In this document: piece after piece, positions 23,512-35,722 of the stretch
How positions within the stretch are numbered: the stretch's first letter is position 1
Layout: each line of letters starts with the position of its first letter
Source of the DNA: Stenogyne calaminthoides
Taxonomy: Eukaryota > Streptophyta > Magnoliopsida > Lamiales > Lamiaceae
Direction: 5' to 3'
DNA length: 64,000 nucleotides
Assembly (NCBI GenBank): GCA_037126765.1
Contig: JBBCBC010000007.1
Location: 41,147,394 to 41,211,393, forward strand
Notes under the pieces: generated by a model
What the model saw: the letters and a program-made list of their open reading frames with translations, nothing else
Told to the model about the DNA's origin: nothing
The model's database searches: none
Translations under genes and position numbers: made by a program

Positions 23512-25365
23512 TGTTGGGGTTATACTGGAAAGTATGCTTTTACTTTGTATAACCAAACTGAATTTCTGTCTTATTTACTGAAATAAATTATTTATCACCA
23601 ATGCTTTAAATATCATTCAATGTTACATATATTTACTGCATAATTGTTCAATAAACAGTACGTGTTACATTGTAGTTAATTTAGTGATACCAGATCACAG
23701 AAGATTAAATTAACAGTCCCTTGTAACTAAAAGTATGTTGTTCACGACCTAGATGGAAATGAACAATCCATCGTGAAAGGTTGAAGTATAAGGCTCAGAT
23801 TGGCTTGTCATGACCAAGAGATTACACTAGTGCATGACTGATGCACTGAACAGGACCTACAGGAGGATAAATTCTTCAGCACTGAACCAGGAAGAATTAG
23901 ACCTCAGTGGTTCGTTATTTTTTAATCTTCGTCCCTTAAATAGGATCGTGTGTGGTTAGTAACTATTGCTTTGACTTATGACGGGTAGAGAATCAATGAG
24001 ATTCAATACTTTATATCTTGGGCAATATTACTGGTCACATGCGATTGCTAAGATTTAATACGAAGAATCGTGTGCGAGTACGCTCGTTTGATTTGCCCCC
24101 TTGGGAGGTTCATAAGATTTATCATATCAAATCTTCCAAGTGGAATTTGTTTTCGGTATGGATAATAATGTTGAACCGTTCCTTGACCAAGGACAAAAGA
24201 TATTAATTAATGGAAAGTTATTTCAGTGGCTTGAATTAATTAATGGGCTAGATAATCTTAAACACGAGAAATAATAACCGGAAGCCATATTAACAGTAAT
24301 ATGGGTTAAGATGGATAGTGCAATATTAATTATGTAGTGGGATTAATTAATATTTATGGGCTTGAATAATATTGTGGCTCAATATTAGATGTTCAAAGTC
24401 CATTAAAAGGTTCAATCTTAATTCTCCTAAAGGTCCCTCAAGTAGCCCAAAGATAAAGTCCAATAACTGAAAAAGGTGTTTAAAATAAAATAAATTATTG
24501 TTGCCTAATTTTTCCTAATTTTTTGAAATTAGTAAATAAAAGAGGGAGAAAGATTTTCTTTGAATTTTGTTATGGAATGAGAATAAGTATTCTTGGAATA
24601 AAAGATTATTTCATTAAATTCAAGAAATCTCCTACTTGGTTATTTGTTAAGAGATTTTCGAAAATTTTGAATAAATAAGGAGAGGAAAGATTTTCTTGAT
24701 TTTCTTGGAAAAATATTATGGAAGATATGTATTCTTGGAATAAAAGAATATCTCATAAATTCAAGAAGATCCAAATCTTGGATTTTTACTCCTTATTTTT
24801 TTCGAAATATGCTATAATATTAGGAGGTGGAATTTTGTGGAAATATTTAATTATGGAGAAAATAATATATAGGATATATTCAAGATTTCTTGAAGATCAA
24901 GAAAAGATTTTTCCATCTTATTTTCACTCCAAAAATTCGACCACCCCTACCTCTATAAATAGGGGATGAATGTTTCATTCCCAAGGGTAATTCCATGTGT
25001 TGGAAAAATTAGAAATCCACAAAGGTGGTGCAACATAATTTTATTTTTCCTTTTGTTAAATTGTTCGCGAGTTCCTACCACCGGATTGTTGAACAAGGAT
25101 AAGGGAATACTTGAGAAGGCTTTTTGGTGTGTTCGTGTGAACGAGATCCATCTTCTCAACGGTTGTCACTCCGAGAGTTTAGTTCACGTAAACCCGTAGT
25201 AATTCAGCATGCGTAGGATTTATGTGAACTATTTATATGCATGATTGGTTGTTGAATTATTATTTGAATTAATATAGGATTAATTCATGCTAGTAATAAT
25301 TGTTAGAATTAAATTTGTATTTAAATATTCATCCCGAATATATCCGTGCAATTAATTCCCCAACA
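23512..25365 (+). repeat. 5' LTR of Copia-C
   Basis: Starts TGTTGGGGTTATACTGG and ends AATTCCCCAACA. It is followed by a PBS-like tggttccagagcc. It includes a tract of imperfect local repeats around 24550-24800 (variants of attcttggaataaaagat). Confidence 0.9.
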
Positions 25366-26923
25366 ACTGGTTCCAGAGCCTCGGTTTCGGGCTCTGAATT
25401 TTAAATTATAATTTAATTCGTTTTCATTAAATTTGAAATTGGATAGTAGAATTGCTATATCTCTTTTGCAGGTATCCAATTGTCATAGTATTTGATGAAT
25501 GTTTATATTTATGCATGCATATAAATTGTGGTTTTTAATTCGATTCGTTCGAATTCGTTTTGCCTCGTGAGAAAATTCACGAGTAGATTAGGATTTGTTT
25601 GATTCGTTCAATGTAATAGACTAGTCTAGATCCTAGGTTTATTATTTTTGTAAATAAATTGTAACCTGATCTAAAAATGGAGCAATGAGATGAAGAATTA
25701 AAAAGACGGATTCAAAACCGGCAAGAAGGCGGCGCTGCCGCATCTAAACGCGCAAGGGAGGTACAAGTTCGACGGACGACGCCGCTAGCGCACACGGCGG
25801 GCAGGCAGGCGTGGTTGGAGCGCTGCGGATCAGACCGGGCGCACGGGCGCTGGCGTTTCGGCGAAGCGCGGCAATCGCCAGGGGGTGAACGCACACGCTG
25901 CCATGAAGCACGCGGACGCCAGGCGTAGGTAGGCGATGGGGCGCAAAGCGGATCGGGCATGGGCGGCACGTGGAGCCGGCGCTGGCACGCACGCCAAGCC
26001 GCCGAGAGATCGCCGAAAGCGAAAGAAGAAAGAACCCGGGCGATTATTACTGGCGCTTAGCGCGCTAATATCTCACGGCACCGATCGACACGGCCGGGGA
26101 GTGCAAAGCGTGCACTCGACCATGAAATGTGGTCGATGACGTAAAAAGCAATGACGCGTTTTTCAAAATGGTCAAGTGGGAGCTTTTCGAGACAAACAAT
26201 GAATGCTATGAAGACGATTTCTCGAGATCAAGACATGACTAAAATTAACCGTGACAATTGGATATATGTGCCCAATGTGTTTAATTTTTTGTTTTTATAT
26301 TTTGCATTATTTTGTGCTTATTTAAATTGTGTTTAAATATGCGATGCATGAGAATATGTTTTGAAAAATCTCACCTTCAAAAATTACTAAGTGTGTTTAA
26401 ATAATTAATTGACAATTTTATTCCGGATAATAAAATTGAATAAATTTTGACCTCCATGATTTATTTATTTGTGGATTCTTTTGGAGAAATTCCCCCCACG
26501 GGACGGCCAAAAGATAGATTTCACATGAATAAATTCCGAATGGATGATTGTGGGTTATTATTAGTGGCGACGATGACCCTCCCCACGAGGCTCGTTCAAA
26601 GCGAAGTAATAATTCTGTATTAAATCATGGTTATTACTTAGGTATAAAATTGATATGCATATACTTCCCCGAAGTCCCTGTCAATTTTATATTGGTCAAG
26701 TGGGAGCCAACTATTAATTTGGATATTAAAGGTTTGAAACTGTTTTGTTTGTAACCTACTTGAATGTGTTTAAATAATGACCTACCCCACGTGGCTTATT
26801 TAAACTGTTTTGAGATGTTGGCTAATGCATGTTCATATTTTTTTGAGATTTTAATATGATACATGTGATCGAACCTTGTGATATATTTGTGCTTATACAA
26901 ATTAATATTTATTTCAGTTCAGC
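25366..26923 (+). other. Copia-C leader with a GC-rich block
   Basis: About 1.56 kb between the LTR and the gag ATG. PBS-like sequence is at the start. A sharply G/C-rich block follows at 25690-26150 (ggcggcgctgccgc, cgcacacggcggg), then A/T-rich sequence. Just before the ATG, tttatttcag at 26908-26917 is a good 3' splice site, so a spliced leader is possible. The open frames in the GC block show no similarity I recognise. Confidence 0.5.
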
Positions 26924-27573
26924 ATGTCGCAACCTTTTAATCCACTGTTAATATACTTAAAGTGAATAGAATTGAATAGGAAACTATGTTGATTGGAAAC
27001 GAAAAGTTATGATTGTCCTAACTGCACAAAAGCACAAATGGATTCTTGACACATCAAAATCAGATGAGCCAACTGACGAGTCAAAAATGCGGGACTCGTC
27101 AGATCACCTTACGAGAGATATTGTTGTTGAAAATGGTGGAGGGCAACCCCGTAAGGGATTACGTCCTCAAAATAGATGGCCCATCTGAACAAACTTGAGG
27201 TTATGGGTGCAGATTATGATCTGGAGACCCATATCGATTTGGTACTCCACTCTCTGCCCAAAAGTTTTGAGCATTTTGACCTCGCTAGCTGACTTGTTGC
27301 AAGCTTTGGTCACGACAGAGACGTTGATGGGGCACCAAACTCAAGCTTTGGCGGAAAGTGGTCCGTCTTCATCTTCTAGGCCAAGGGAAGGCAAGAAAAA
27401 GAAGAGGACCAAAAGCCATAAGCAATCAAATTCAACTGTTGCCAAGGGCAATGGTAAGATAAGGAATGTCGGTGGTGTCAAAGAAAATCCAAAGATGAAG
27501 TGCTTCAACTGCGGTGAAAGAGGACAATGGAGGTTTGCCTGTTCCAACCCCAACAAGGGCCGAAAAAAAAGGT
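26924..27573 (+). pseudogene. Copia-C gag
   Basis: The ATG at 26924 begins MSQPFNPLLIYLK, typical of this copia group. It continues in another frame with KVMIVLTAQKHKWIL. The last open part (27195-27573) ends in a basic region and a zinc knuckle, CFNCGERGQWRFAC, in which the zinc-binding His is Gln. At least two shifts and several stops lie between. Normal function is nucleocapsid formation in the cytoplasm. Confidence 0.75.
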
Positions 27574-28050
27574 AATTCTCACGCACTAGTTGTTGAAACT
27601 TGTTTAGCGGCGTATACTTCTCATTCGTGGGTAGTTGATACGGGATCTGCTGACCATGTATGTTTCACGTTACGGGGTCCCAGCTGACCCGACAACTTAG
27701 TGGGAGTGAGATCTTCATCACACTGGGCGATGCTACGAGAGTGGCAGTTGAAGCAGTGGGAGAAGTGCACATGTCTTTTGAAGATAGAGTTTTAATTTTA
27801 AGAGACGTTCTTTATGTTCCCAGTTTTAGAAAGAACTCACTTTCAGTTTCTAAAATTCTGTTAATGGATACTTAGTTTCTTCTAATAAGAATGACATCAT
27901 TTCTTGAAATGATGAGTGTATCTGTTATGGGACATTGATGGACAATCTCTATACAATTAACTGTGCACACCACCCACGAAATGCATCCTATAACACATCG
28001 ACTGTTTCCGATAAAAGAAAACGTTCATCAGACATGAAAGAGACACTTCT
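27574..28050 (+). pseudogene. Copia-C protease region
   Basis: The active-site motif WVVDTGSADHVC lies at about 27630-27665. It is followed in a shifted frame by EAVGEVHMSFEDRVLILRDVLYVP and SFRKNSLSVSKI (27660-27875), the usual sequence after a copia aspartic protease. Frameshifts separate the parts. Confidence 0.75.
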
Positions 28051-28916
28051 ATGGCATCTTAGATTGGGACATATTAATCCAAAATGATTCAAAGGTTGGT
28101 AGAAGATGGTTCATTGGAGTCACTCTGGGTTGAACCAATCCCAACTTGCGAATCATGTTTGGAGGGACCAAGAGGGCATTCGGAGCCAAGGGGAATAGAG
28201 CCAAAGAAGTGTTAAAAATCGTTCACACAGACGTATGTGGTCCAATGTCAATCAAAGTAAGAGGAGGTTATGAGTATTTCATCACCTTCATTGATGATTA
28301 CTCAAGGTACGGCTACATTTTCCTTATGAAGCATAAATCTGAGACCTTTGACAAATTCAAAGAATTTAAGGCTCAAGCAGAGAATCATAGGGAAAAACGT
28401 ATCAAGTCTCTACGATCTGATCGTGGAGGCGAGTACCTCAGCGATGAGTTTTTGAACTACTTGTCAGATGAAGGGATTGTATCCCAGCTAACTGCACCTG
28501 GAACCCCTCAACAAAACGGGGTTACAGAGCGAAAGAACAAATCTCTTTTAGAAATGGTTAGATCAATGATGAGTTATGCGGATCTACCCAAGTCGTTTTG
28601 AGGTCATGCCTTGGAAACAACGGCTTATATTCTGAACTTGGTGCCATCCAAATCGGTTCCCAAAACTCCCAAAAAATTGTGGACCGGGCGCAAACCCAGT
28701 TTGAGACACATGAGAATTTGGGGGTGTCCGGCCTACGTGTTGGACAAGGAAGCCGGAAAATTGGATCCTCGATCAGAATTAAGGATGTTTATAGGATACC
28801 CCGAGGGAACAAAAGGGTGTATGTTCTATGGTCCCGATGATCAAAAGGTGGTAATAAGCACTCACTTTAGATTTTTTGGAAGAAGACTATATGAACGAAA
28901 GAAAGCCCAGAAGTGA
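28051..28916 (+). pseudogene. Copia-C integrase
   Basis: 28146-28601 carries VHTDVCGPMSIKVRGG, FIDDYSRYGYIFLMKHK, SLRSDRGGEYLSDEF and PGTPQQNGVTERKNKSLL, so the Asp, Asp and Glu are all present. A TGA at 28599-28601 replaces the Trp of the usual SFWG. 28611-28916 continues with ILNLVPSKSVPKTP and the GYPEGTKGC segment. Apart from that stop the integrase reads well. Confidence 0.85.
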
Positions 28917-29757
28917 GATTACCTTAAATGAGCTTAGAGGGCTAACCTCAATGCCAACTGTAAAAGATGACATACCAAACGACACACTTACATAACCGGA
29001 ACCTCGACGTAGTGGGAGGGTTGTGAGACAACCCGAGAGATTCATGGGGATAGGAGAGTCCTCGGACTTAGTCCCCGGTCAAGATGAATCAGACCCATGG
29101 ACTTACGACGAGGCAATCCAAGACAAGGATGCGATTTCTTGACAAACAACAATGGAAGCCGAAATGGGTTCTATGGATCATAACAGAGTGTGGGAACTAG
29201 TCGAACCACTTAATGGGGCTAAACCCATTGCCTGCAAGTGGGTATACAAGAGGAAAAGAGGACTGGACGGGAAGGTGGAAACCTTCAAGGTAAGGTTTGT
29301 GGCGAAAGGTTATACTCAGAAAGAGGGGATCAACTATGAGGAAAACTTTTCACCTGTAGCAATGCTCAAGTCCATCTGAATTCTCTTGTCGATTGCTGCG
29401 CATCTCAACTTTGAAATCTGGCAAATGGATGTCAAGATGGCTTTCCTTAACGGAAGTCTTGAAGAGGAGATCTATATGCAACAACCCCAAGGCTTCATTG
29501 AAAAGGGCCAAGAACTCCTAGTTTGCAAGCTCAAGAAGTTCATTTATGGACTCAAACAAGCATCCAGAGCTTGGAACCAATGTTTTGATCAAGTAATAAA
29601 GTCTTATGGGTTTGATCAAAATGAATACGAAAGTTGTGTGTACAAGAAGCGTGTCGGAACTGCATTGGTATTCTTAGTACTATACGTAGACGACATTCTG
29701 CTCATCGGTGACGATGTAAAGGTGCTGTCAGACGTAAGGGCATGGCTTTCAAAATAG
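28917..29757 (+). pseudogene. Copia-C reverse transcriptase
   Basis: 29152-29379 holds the RT start (KPIACKWVYKRKRGLDGKV). 29386-29757 holds WQMDVKMAFLNGSLEEE, YGLKQASRAW and the active site LYVDDILLIGD. They are separated by TGA where Arg is expected (CGA to TGA). The piece ends at TAG, where Gln is expected (CAG to TAG). Confidence 0.85.
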
Positions 29758-30669
29758 TTTGATATGAAGGACTTAGGGGAAGTCGGGCACGTCCTTGGGA
29801 TCAAGATCACTCGAGATCGCAAGAAAAGGATGATAGGCTTATCGCAAGCTTCATATATAGACACTGTCTTGAAGCGATTCAGCATGCAGGATTCCAAGAA
29901 AGGCTTCGTACGTTTCAGGCATGGAATCCATCTATCCAAGAATATGTGCCCTAAGACACAAAAAGATATAGATGACATGAAAGACATTCCTTATGCTTCG
30001 GCTGTCGGAAGCCTTATGTATGCAATGTTGTGCACGAGACCAGATATCTGCTTTGTCGTTGGCATGGTGGCGAGATATCAAAGTAACCCGGGGAAAGAAC
30101 ATTGGACGACAGTTAAAAACATTCTGAAGTATCTGAAAAGAACTAGGGATAGAATGTTGGTTTATCAGTCAGATAGTCTAATCCCCATCGGCTACATGGA
30201 CTCGGATTTCTAATCAGACTTAGATTCCAGAAAATCTACATCCGGTAGTGTGTTTTGCATGGGGGGAGGAGCCATGACATGGAGAAGCGTTAAGCAGAAA
30301 TGCATCGCAGATTCTACTATGGAAGCCGAATATGTAGCTGCTTGCGAGGCAGCGAAAGAAGCGGTTTGGCTCAAGAACTTCCTAGTGGACTTGGATGTAG
30401 TTCCGAATTTGCCCAGCACAATCACTATTTATTGTGACAATGCCGGAGCAGTTGTAAATTCAAAGGAACCAAGAGCCCACAAGGCCAGCAAACACATTGA
30501 AAGGAAATACCATCTTATACGAGAAATCGTTAAGAGATGAGATATAGAGATGGCAAAGATCGCGTCAGAAGACAACCTAGCAGATCCATTCACAAAGGGT
30601 CTGCCTCAGAATACATTCGAGAGACATGTGGAAGGAATTGGTGTCAAGACCGTTGGCAATCTGCTTTGA
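29758..30669 (+). pseudogene. Copia-C RT C-terminus and RNase H
   Basis: 29764-30213 gives MKDLGEVGHVLGIKITRD and IGYMDSDF, then a TAA where Gln is usual. 30250-30540 gives the RNase H core (STMEAEYVAACEAAKEAVWL, YCDNAGAV, KHIERKYHLIREIV). After one more TGA the last 42 codons (ADPFTKGLPQ) end at the true TGA at 30667. A polypurine tract (aagtgggagat, ending 30786) precedes the 3' LTR. Confidence 0.85.
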
Positions 30670-30786
30670 GTATAAGTGAGAGACATTATTAGGTTCGTGT
30701 AGGTGACATTATATATCACGTATTAGGAACTACATGAGACATGCTGTAGTATACTTAAAAGCAGACTTTGAGTATAAGTGGGAGAT

Positions 30787-32628
30787 TGTTGGGATTATAC
30801 TGGAAAGTATGCTTTTACTTTGTATAATCAAACTGAATTTCGGTCTTATTTACTGAAATAAATTGTTTATCACTGATGCTTTAAATATCATCGAATGTTA
30901 CATATATTTACTGCATAACTGTTCAATAAATAGTACGTGTTACATTGTAGTTAATTTAGTGATACCAGATCACAGAAGATTAAATTAACAGTCCCTTGTA
31001 ACCAAAAGTACGCGGTTCACGACCTAGATGGAAATGAACAATCCATCGTGAAAGGTTGAAGTGTAAGGCTCAGATTGACTTGTCTTGACCAAGAGATTAC
31101 ACTAGTGCATGACTGATTCACTGAACATGACCTACAGGAGGATAAATTCTTCAGCACTGAACCAGGAAGAATTAGACCTCAGTGGTTTGTTATTTCTTAA
31201 TCTTCGTCCCTTAAATAGGATCGTGTGTGGTTAGTAACTATTGCTTTGACTTATTACTGGTAGAGAATCAATGAGATTCAATACTTTATATCTTGGGCAA
31301 TATTACTGGTCACATGCGATTGCTAAGATTAATACGAAGAATCGTGTGCGAGTACGCTCATTTGATTTGCCCCCTTGGGAGGTTCATAAGATTTATCATA
31401 CCAAATCTTGCAAGTGAAATTTGTTTTCGGTATGGATAATAATGTTGAATAGTTCCTTGACCAATGACAAAAGATATTAATTAATGGAAAGCTATTTCAG
31501 TGGCTTGAATTAATTAATGAGCTAGATAATCTTAAACACGGGAAATAATAACCGGGAGCCATATTAACAGTAATATGGGTTAAGATGGATAGTGCAATAT
31601 TAATTATGTAGTGGGATTAATTAATATTTATGGGCTTGAATAATATTGTGGCTCAATATTAGATGTTCAAAGTCCATTAGAAGGTCCAATCTTAATTCTC
31701 CTAAAGACCCCTCAAGTAGCCCAAAGATAAAGTCCAATAACTGAAAAAAGTGTTTAAAATAAAATAAATTATTGTTGCCTAATTTTTCAAAATTAATAAA
31801 TAAAAGAGGGAGAAAGATTTTCTTTGAATTTTGTTATGGAATGAGAATAAGTATTCTTGGAATACAAGATTATCTCATTAAATTCAAGAAATCTCCCACT
31901 TGGTTATTTGTTAAGAGATTTTCGAAAATTTTGAATAAATAAGGAGAGGAAAGATTTTCTTGATTTTCTTGGAAAGATATTATGGAAGATATATATTCTT
32001 GGAATACAAGAATATCTCATAAATTCAAGAAGATCCAAATCTTGGATTCTTACTCCTTATTTTTTTCGAAATATGCCATAATATTAGGAGGTGGAATTTT
32101 GTGGAAATATTTAATTATGGAGTAAAGAATATATATGATATATTCAAGATTTCTTGAAGATCAAGAAAAGATTTTTCCATCTTATTTTCACTCCAAAAAT
32201 TCGACCACCCCTACCTCTATAGATAGGGGATGAATGTTTCATTCCCAAGGGTAATTCCATGTATTGGAAAAATTAGAAATCCACAAAGGTGGTGCAACAT
32301 AATTTTATTTTTCCTTTTGTTAAATTGTTCACGAGTTCCTACCACCGGATTGTTGAACAAGGATAAAGGAATACTTGAGAAGGCTTTTGGTGTGTTCGTG
32401 TGAACGGGATCCATCTTCTCAACGGTTGTCACTCCGAGAGGTTAGTTCACGTAAACCCGTAGTAATTCAACATGCGTAGGATTTATGTGAACTATTTATA
32501 TGCATGATTGGTTGTTGAATTATTATTTGAATTAATATAGGATTAATTCATGCTAGTAATAATTGTTAGAATTAAATTTGTATTTAAATATTCATCCCGA
32601 ATAGATCCGGACAATTAATTCCCCAACA
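30787..32628 (+). repeat. 3' LTR of Copia-C
   Basis: Same sequence as 23512-25365 with scattered substitutions and small indels by eye. Starts TGTTGGGATTATACTGG and ends TTCCCCAACA. Confidence 0.9.
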
Positions 32629-32633
32629 CTAAC

Positions 32634-32905
32634 TAGAGTGGGCAATGGTCCACAAACATCGTTGTAGATCAACTCTAGAACTTCTTTGGCATGCACCCCT
32701 TTTCCAGAAAAGGGTATGTTGATCATCTTGCCCATGAGATAAGATTCACAATTTCCATAAGACTCACAGTCGAATGGGGTTAAGTAGTCTAACTTTCTTA
32801 ACCTTGCAATTCCTTTCTCGTTTACATGATCAAGTCTACAATGCCACAAGTAAGTCGGGTTTTCATGATTACTAAGTTTGAGTCTTTTATTTTGTATATT
32901 AAGAA
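32634..32905 (-). pseudogene. Copia-A pre-integrase (zinc-binding) segment
   Basis: On the minus strand WHCRLDHVNEKGIARL, then CESYGNCESYLMGKM and LIYNDVCGPLPTLV. This is the H-H-C-C pre-integrase and the start of the integrase core, continuing at 23511 beyond Copia-C. The upstream end is cut by the insertion whose duplication is ATTAAGAA (32898-32905). Confidence 0.8.
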
Positions 32906-33255
32906 TGTATGATCTTCAAATTGGCCCGGCCAACTTCAACCCAAAGGAAGCATCCAACACAATTCTATACATATATGGGTTGTATATTTTATATTGTAAG
33001 TATTAGCCCAGCCCAAAAAATGCTACTTCCTTTTTAATTTTAATTGTACACTGCCCACCAAAATTCAAAACCCACACCTAATTAATTAGCCTATCTCGCC
33101 CCAAGTTAAAATGTACTAGAATTGATAGTTGGAACTTGGAACAGTACTAAAATCCATCTCTCTCAACAAGTCCTTTTGTAATATTTATCTACAAATGGGA
33201 GTTGGCCTCCTCTTTTATTTAACCACCAAAGAATAATGTATTGAGATTAAATAAA

Positions 33256-33286
<31 letters not shown>

Positions 33287-34209
33287 TTTATACAAGAGCA
33301 ACGTTCTTGAAATTTTGAATGTGTATTAAAAATCTTACATTTAACATTCATAGTTAGTATAATATTTCTAACTTATAACCTAATTAACAATGTTTCTTTT
33401 CTAATTGTTGACATATTTACACATACTTAATCTATTGATTATTGGATGCAGACTTCACGAAGTAGTCAACTAATAAAAACAAGAGTAGGTCTAGTGTGAA
33501 AATTTTCAAGTATGAAAATCTATAAAATTGTCCTAAATCAATCATCTACACCCTAAACACTAAATAATGAACCCTAAATTATGACCTATTCGGACCGGGT
33601 GAACCATGAATCACTTGGGCCGAGTGAACCATGAACCACTCAATTTTGTCTTATCTTCACCAATTACAGAATTTTGTTGTAAATTAAAGTTTTTTCATGT
33701 ATGAATTTTTTTATTCTAGACTTTGTCTAAAAACAATTAAAACCTTAGGGATTAGATGTTGGGGGATCACAGATTAAATAATTTGAAAGAAACTGTTATT
33801 ATATATTTAAAGAGTCACATTTGTGTGAGACAAAATATAATTTGGATTTGAAATAGGTAGGTGTTGAATTGTGTATTTGTGCTAGTTTGAACCCTGTCAA
33901 TATGAATTTTTGTGATAATTAAATCATAAATGACAACACTGCTTGAGTATAATTAGTGTTGCTTTAATTTAAACATGTGAAAACAACATGTCGTAATAAG
34001 ACGGGATGATTTATTTGTAGATTGTCTAACCATTTTTACTAGAGAGATGTTGTTAAAGATGTAGGCATAAGCTCTGATGAATTTGCGTTTTAAAAATCTC
34101 ATATAACACTAACATAAGTGAACTTCAAAATATGTTTATGTATTAATTTAAATGTTTGAAGCGTTTACTTTTCAGCCCACCCCAATATTAAGTCCTGGAT
34201 CCGCCCCTA
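32906..34209. mobile_element. DNA-transposon-like insertion, 8-bp target duplication
   Basis: 1.3 kb inserted in Copia-A between protease and pre-integrase. ATTAAGAA is present at 32898-32905 and 34210-34217, an 8-bp duplication as made by hAT elements. The right end (ggatccgcccctaa) resembles non-autonomous plant elements ending taggggcggatcc. The left end does not match it, so the element may be truncated or composite. It contains an (AT)n run near 33258 and a piece of the cgtgagac repeat near 33805. No gene. Confidence 0.5.
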
Positions 34210-34520
34210 ATTAAGAACATCATATCCACAATGCAACAAATACATGTTGCGAGTAATAGAAAGAACTAGATGACGATCATTAAGTTCTAATCTAAAACCA
34301 AAGGGTAAGTCTAACACATAAGTCCCCACACGTACAGTAGCAACTCTTGCTCCATTTCCACGTGTAAGACGACTTTACCCAACCTAATTGCTCTAAGACA
34401 CATGAGCCCCTTCACATTCGTACAAATGTGTGAGCCACATCGGGTATCTAATACCAAGCAGTTAGCGCTATTAATGGATATGTCTATCTTAATAACAAAC
34501 ATACACGTTCTAGTGCCAGA
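34210..34520 (-). pseudogene. Copia-A protease
   Basis: On the minus strand CLVLDTRCGSHICTN (usual form LDTGCGSHIC, so Gly of the active-site triad is Arg), followed by sequence typical of the region after the protease. It reads into the 34531-35118 insertion upstream. Confidence 0.7.
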
Positions 34521-34530
34521 AGCGCCCAGT

Positions 34531-35118
34531 CTCTAATGCACGGATTCTTAAAAAATTAACAGTATGCAATATCAGATTCGCTTGGGATGCGATTCGGGTG
34601 GGATTCGCCTGGGATTTGCACCCGATTCGCCACGTGGCGAATCCAATTTTATTTTTATTTTTTTATTATCGGATACGCGTATCCTGTTCCGAGGATATGC
34701 GTATCGGGATTTTTTTGTAAAATTTATTAAATTTTGGGGTTTTTTTTTTGTAAAAAATTAAAACTTACTAATAATTTGAAGGACACACTCTAAAACTTAT
34801 TAAATATTAAAATTTATTAATCTTTTATTATGATTTATGACTTGTATGGATTAATGATATTTGATTTAATTGTTGTTTTGTTACTTATGGGATGAATTCC
34901 TTGATATTAGTACTTGTGTTTTAAATACTCTTGATATTACTACATGTGTTATATATAATTGTTGTAAATTTTTTAATATTATTGCAGGTGATATATATAA
35001 TTAAATTAAAAAAATTGACGTATCCTGGCCGTATCGTATCCTAAAAAATTGAAAATCTACAAATCCCCGCACCCGAATCGTATTGTATCTGCACCCCGCA
35101 CCCGCACCCGTGCAACAC
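34531..35118. mobile_element. 588-bp insertion with palindromic GTATCC/GATTCG motifs
   Basis: Bounded by the 10-bp repeat agcgcccagt at 34521-34530 and 35119-35128. This is compatible with a 9-10 bp duplication of Mutator type. Both ends carry tgcacgg-like sequence in opposite orientation. It contains cgccacgtggcg and many gtatc/gattcg words, like 10420-10950. Non-coding. Confidence 0.5.
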
Positions 35119-35722
35119 AGCGCCCAGTGCTTCCCTTTTAGCAACCAAAACCTTATAGTCCTTCTTCCAGTGCCCTCTTCTACTCACAGTAGAGGCACAC
35201 ATCATTGTTTACACGCTCCTTCTTTTGAACACCATCTTAATGATAGTGAACTCAAAATCTTGAGCAAGTTGTGAAGTTCAGGCATGGTCGCATCCGTCTT
35301 ATTCATATTGTAGTTCACAATGAAGCTAAAATATGAACCCGAGAGAGACTGGAGGATAGCATAAATGAAAACGTTGGTCTTTTAGCTCAAAGCCTAAATT
35401 ACCAAGTTTATCAATTAGGCCTATCATCTTAAGCACATGAGGTGAAATCTTCTCTCCTTTAGCTAACCGGCATCTGAACAGATCTCTCATCACTTCATAA
35501 ATCTCAGAATGAGATTCCGAATCAAAGAGATCCTTCAAATGCTTGAGCATTTCGAAGAGACCCATTTTCTCATGTTGCCTTAAGCGATTCGGGAGTCATG
35601 CCGAGCAACATCACATACTGCGTCTGGGAAGCATCCTTTTGATGCTTATTCTGAGCTGCTACGTCAAACGTAGCTGTCTCACGAAACCACCTGCAGGGGT
35701 AACAGGGATTGGCGTGTCCAAC
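35119..35722 (-). pseudogene. Copia-A gag
   Basis: Minus-strand pieces: a gag N-terminal segment starting LDTPIPVTPAG (35700-35722), then MGLFEMLKHLKDLFDS and YEVMRDLFRCRLAKGE (35326-35565), then a poor zinc knuckle near 35200. Stops and shifts separate them. The first ~40 residues are missing, lost with the end of the LTR insertion that follows. Confidence 0.7.

Larger units (their letters stand above)
23512..32628 (+). mobile_element. Copia-C, LTR retrotransposon inserted in Copia-A
   Basis: A plus-strand copia element of 9.1 kb with ~1.85 kb LTRs and internal domains in copia order. The target duplication is CTAGC (23507-23511) and CTAAC (32629-32633), one mismatch. The LTRs are very similar by eye. 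It splits the Copia-A integrase exactly between pre-integrase and core. Its pol is punctured by several single-base stops, so it is inactive. Its LTR is present four times in the window. Confidence 0.9.

Noticed and set aside
24018..24206. 62-codon frame repeated at 52692-52880
   Set aside because: Repeated because it lies in the Copia-C LTR, not because it is a conserved gene.
25712..26139. Several overlapping GC-rich frames rich in Arg, Pro and Ala
   Set aside because: They come from base composition of the GC block in the Copia-C leader, on both strands at once, with no recognisable motif.
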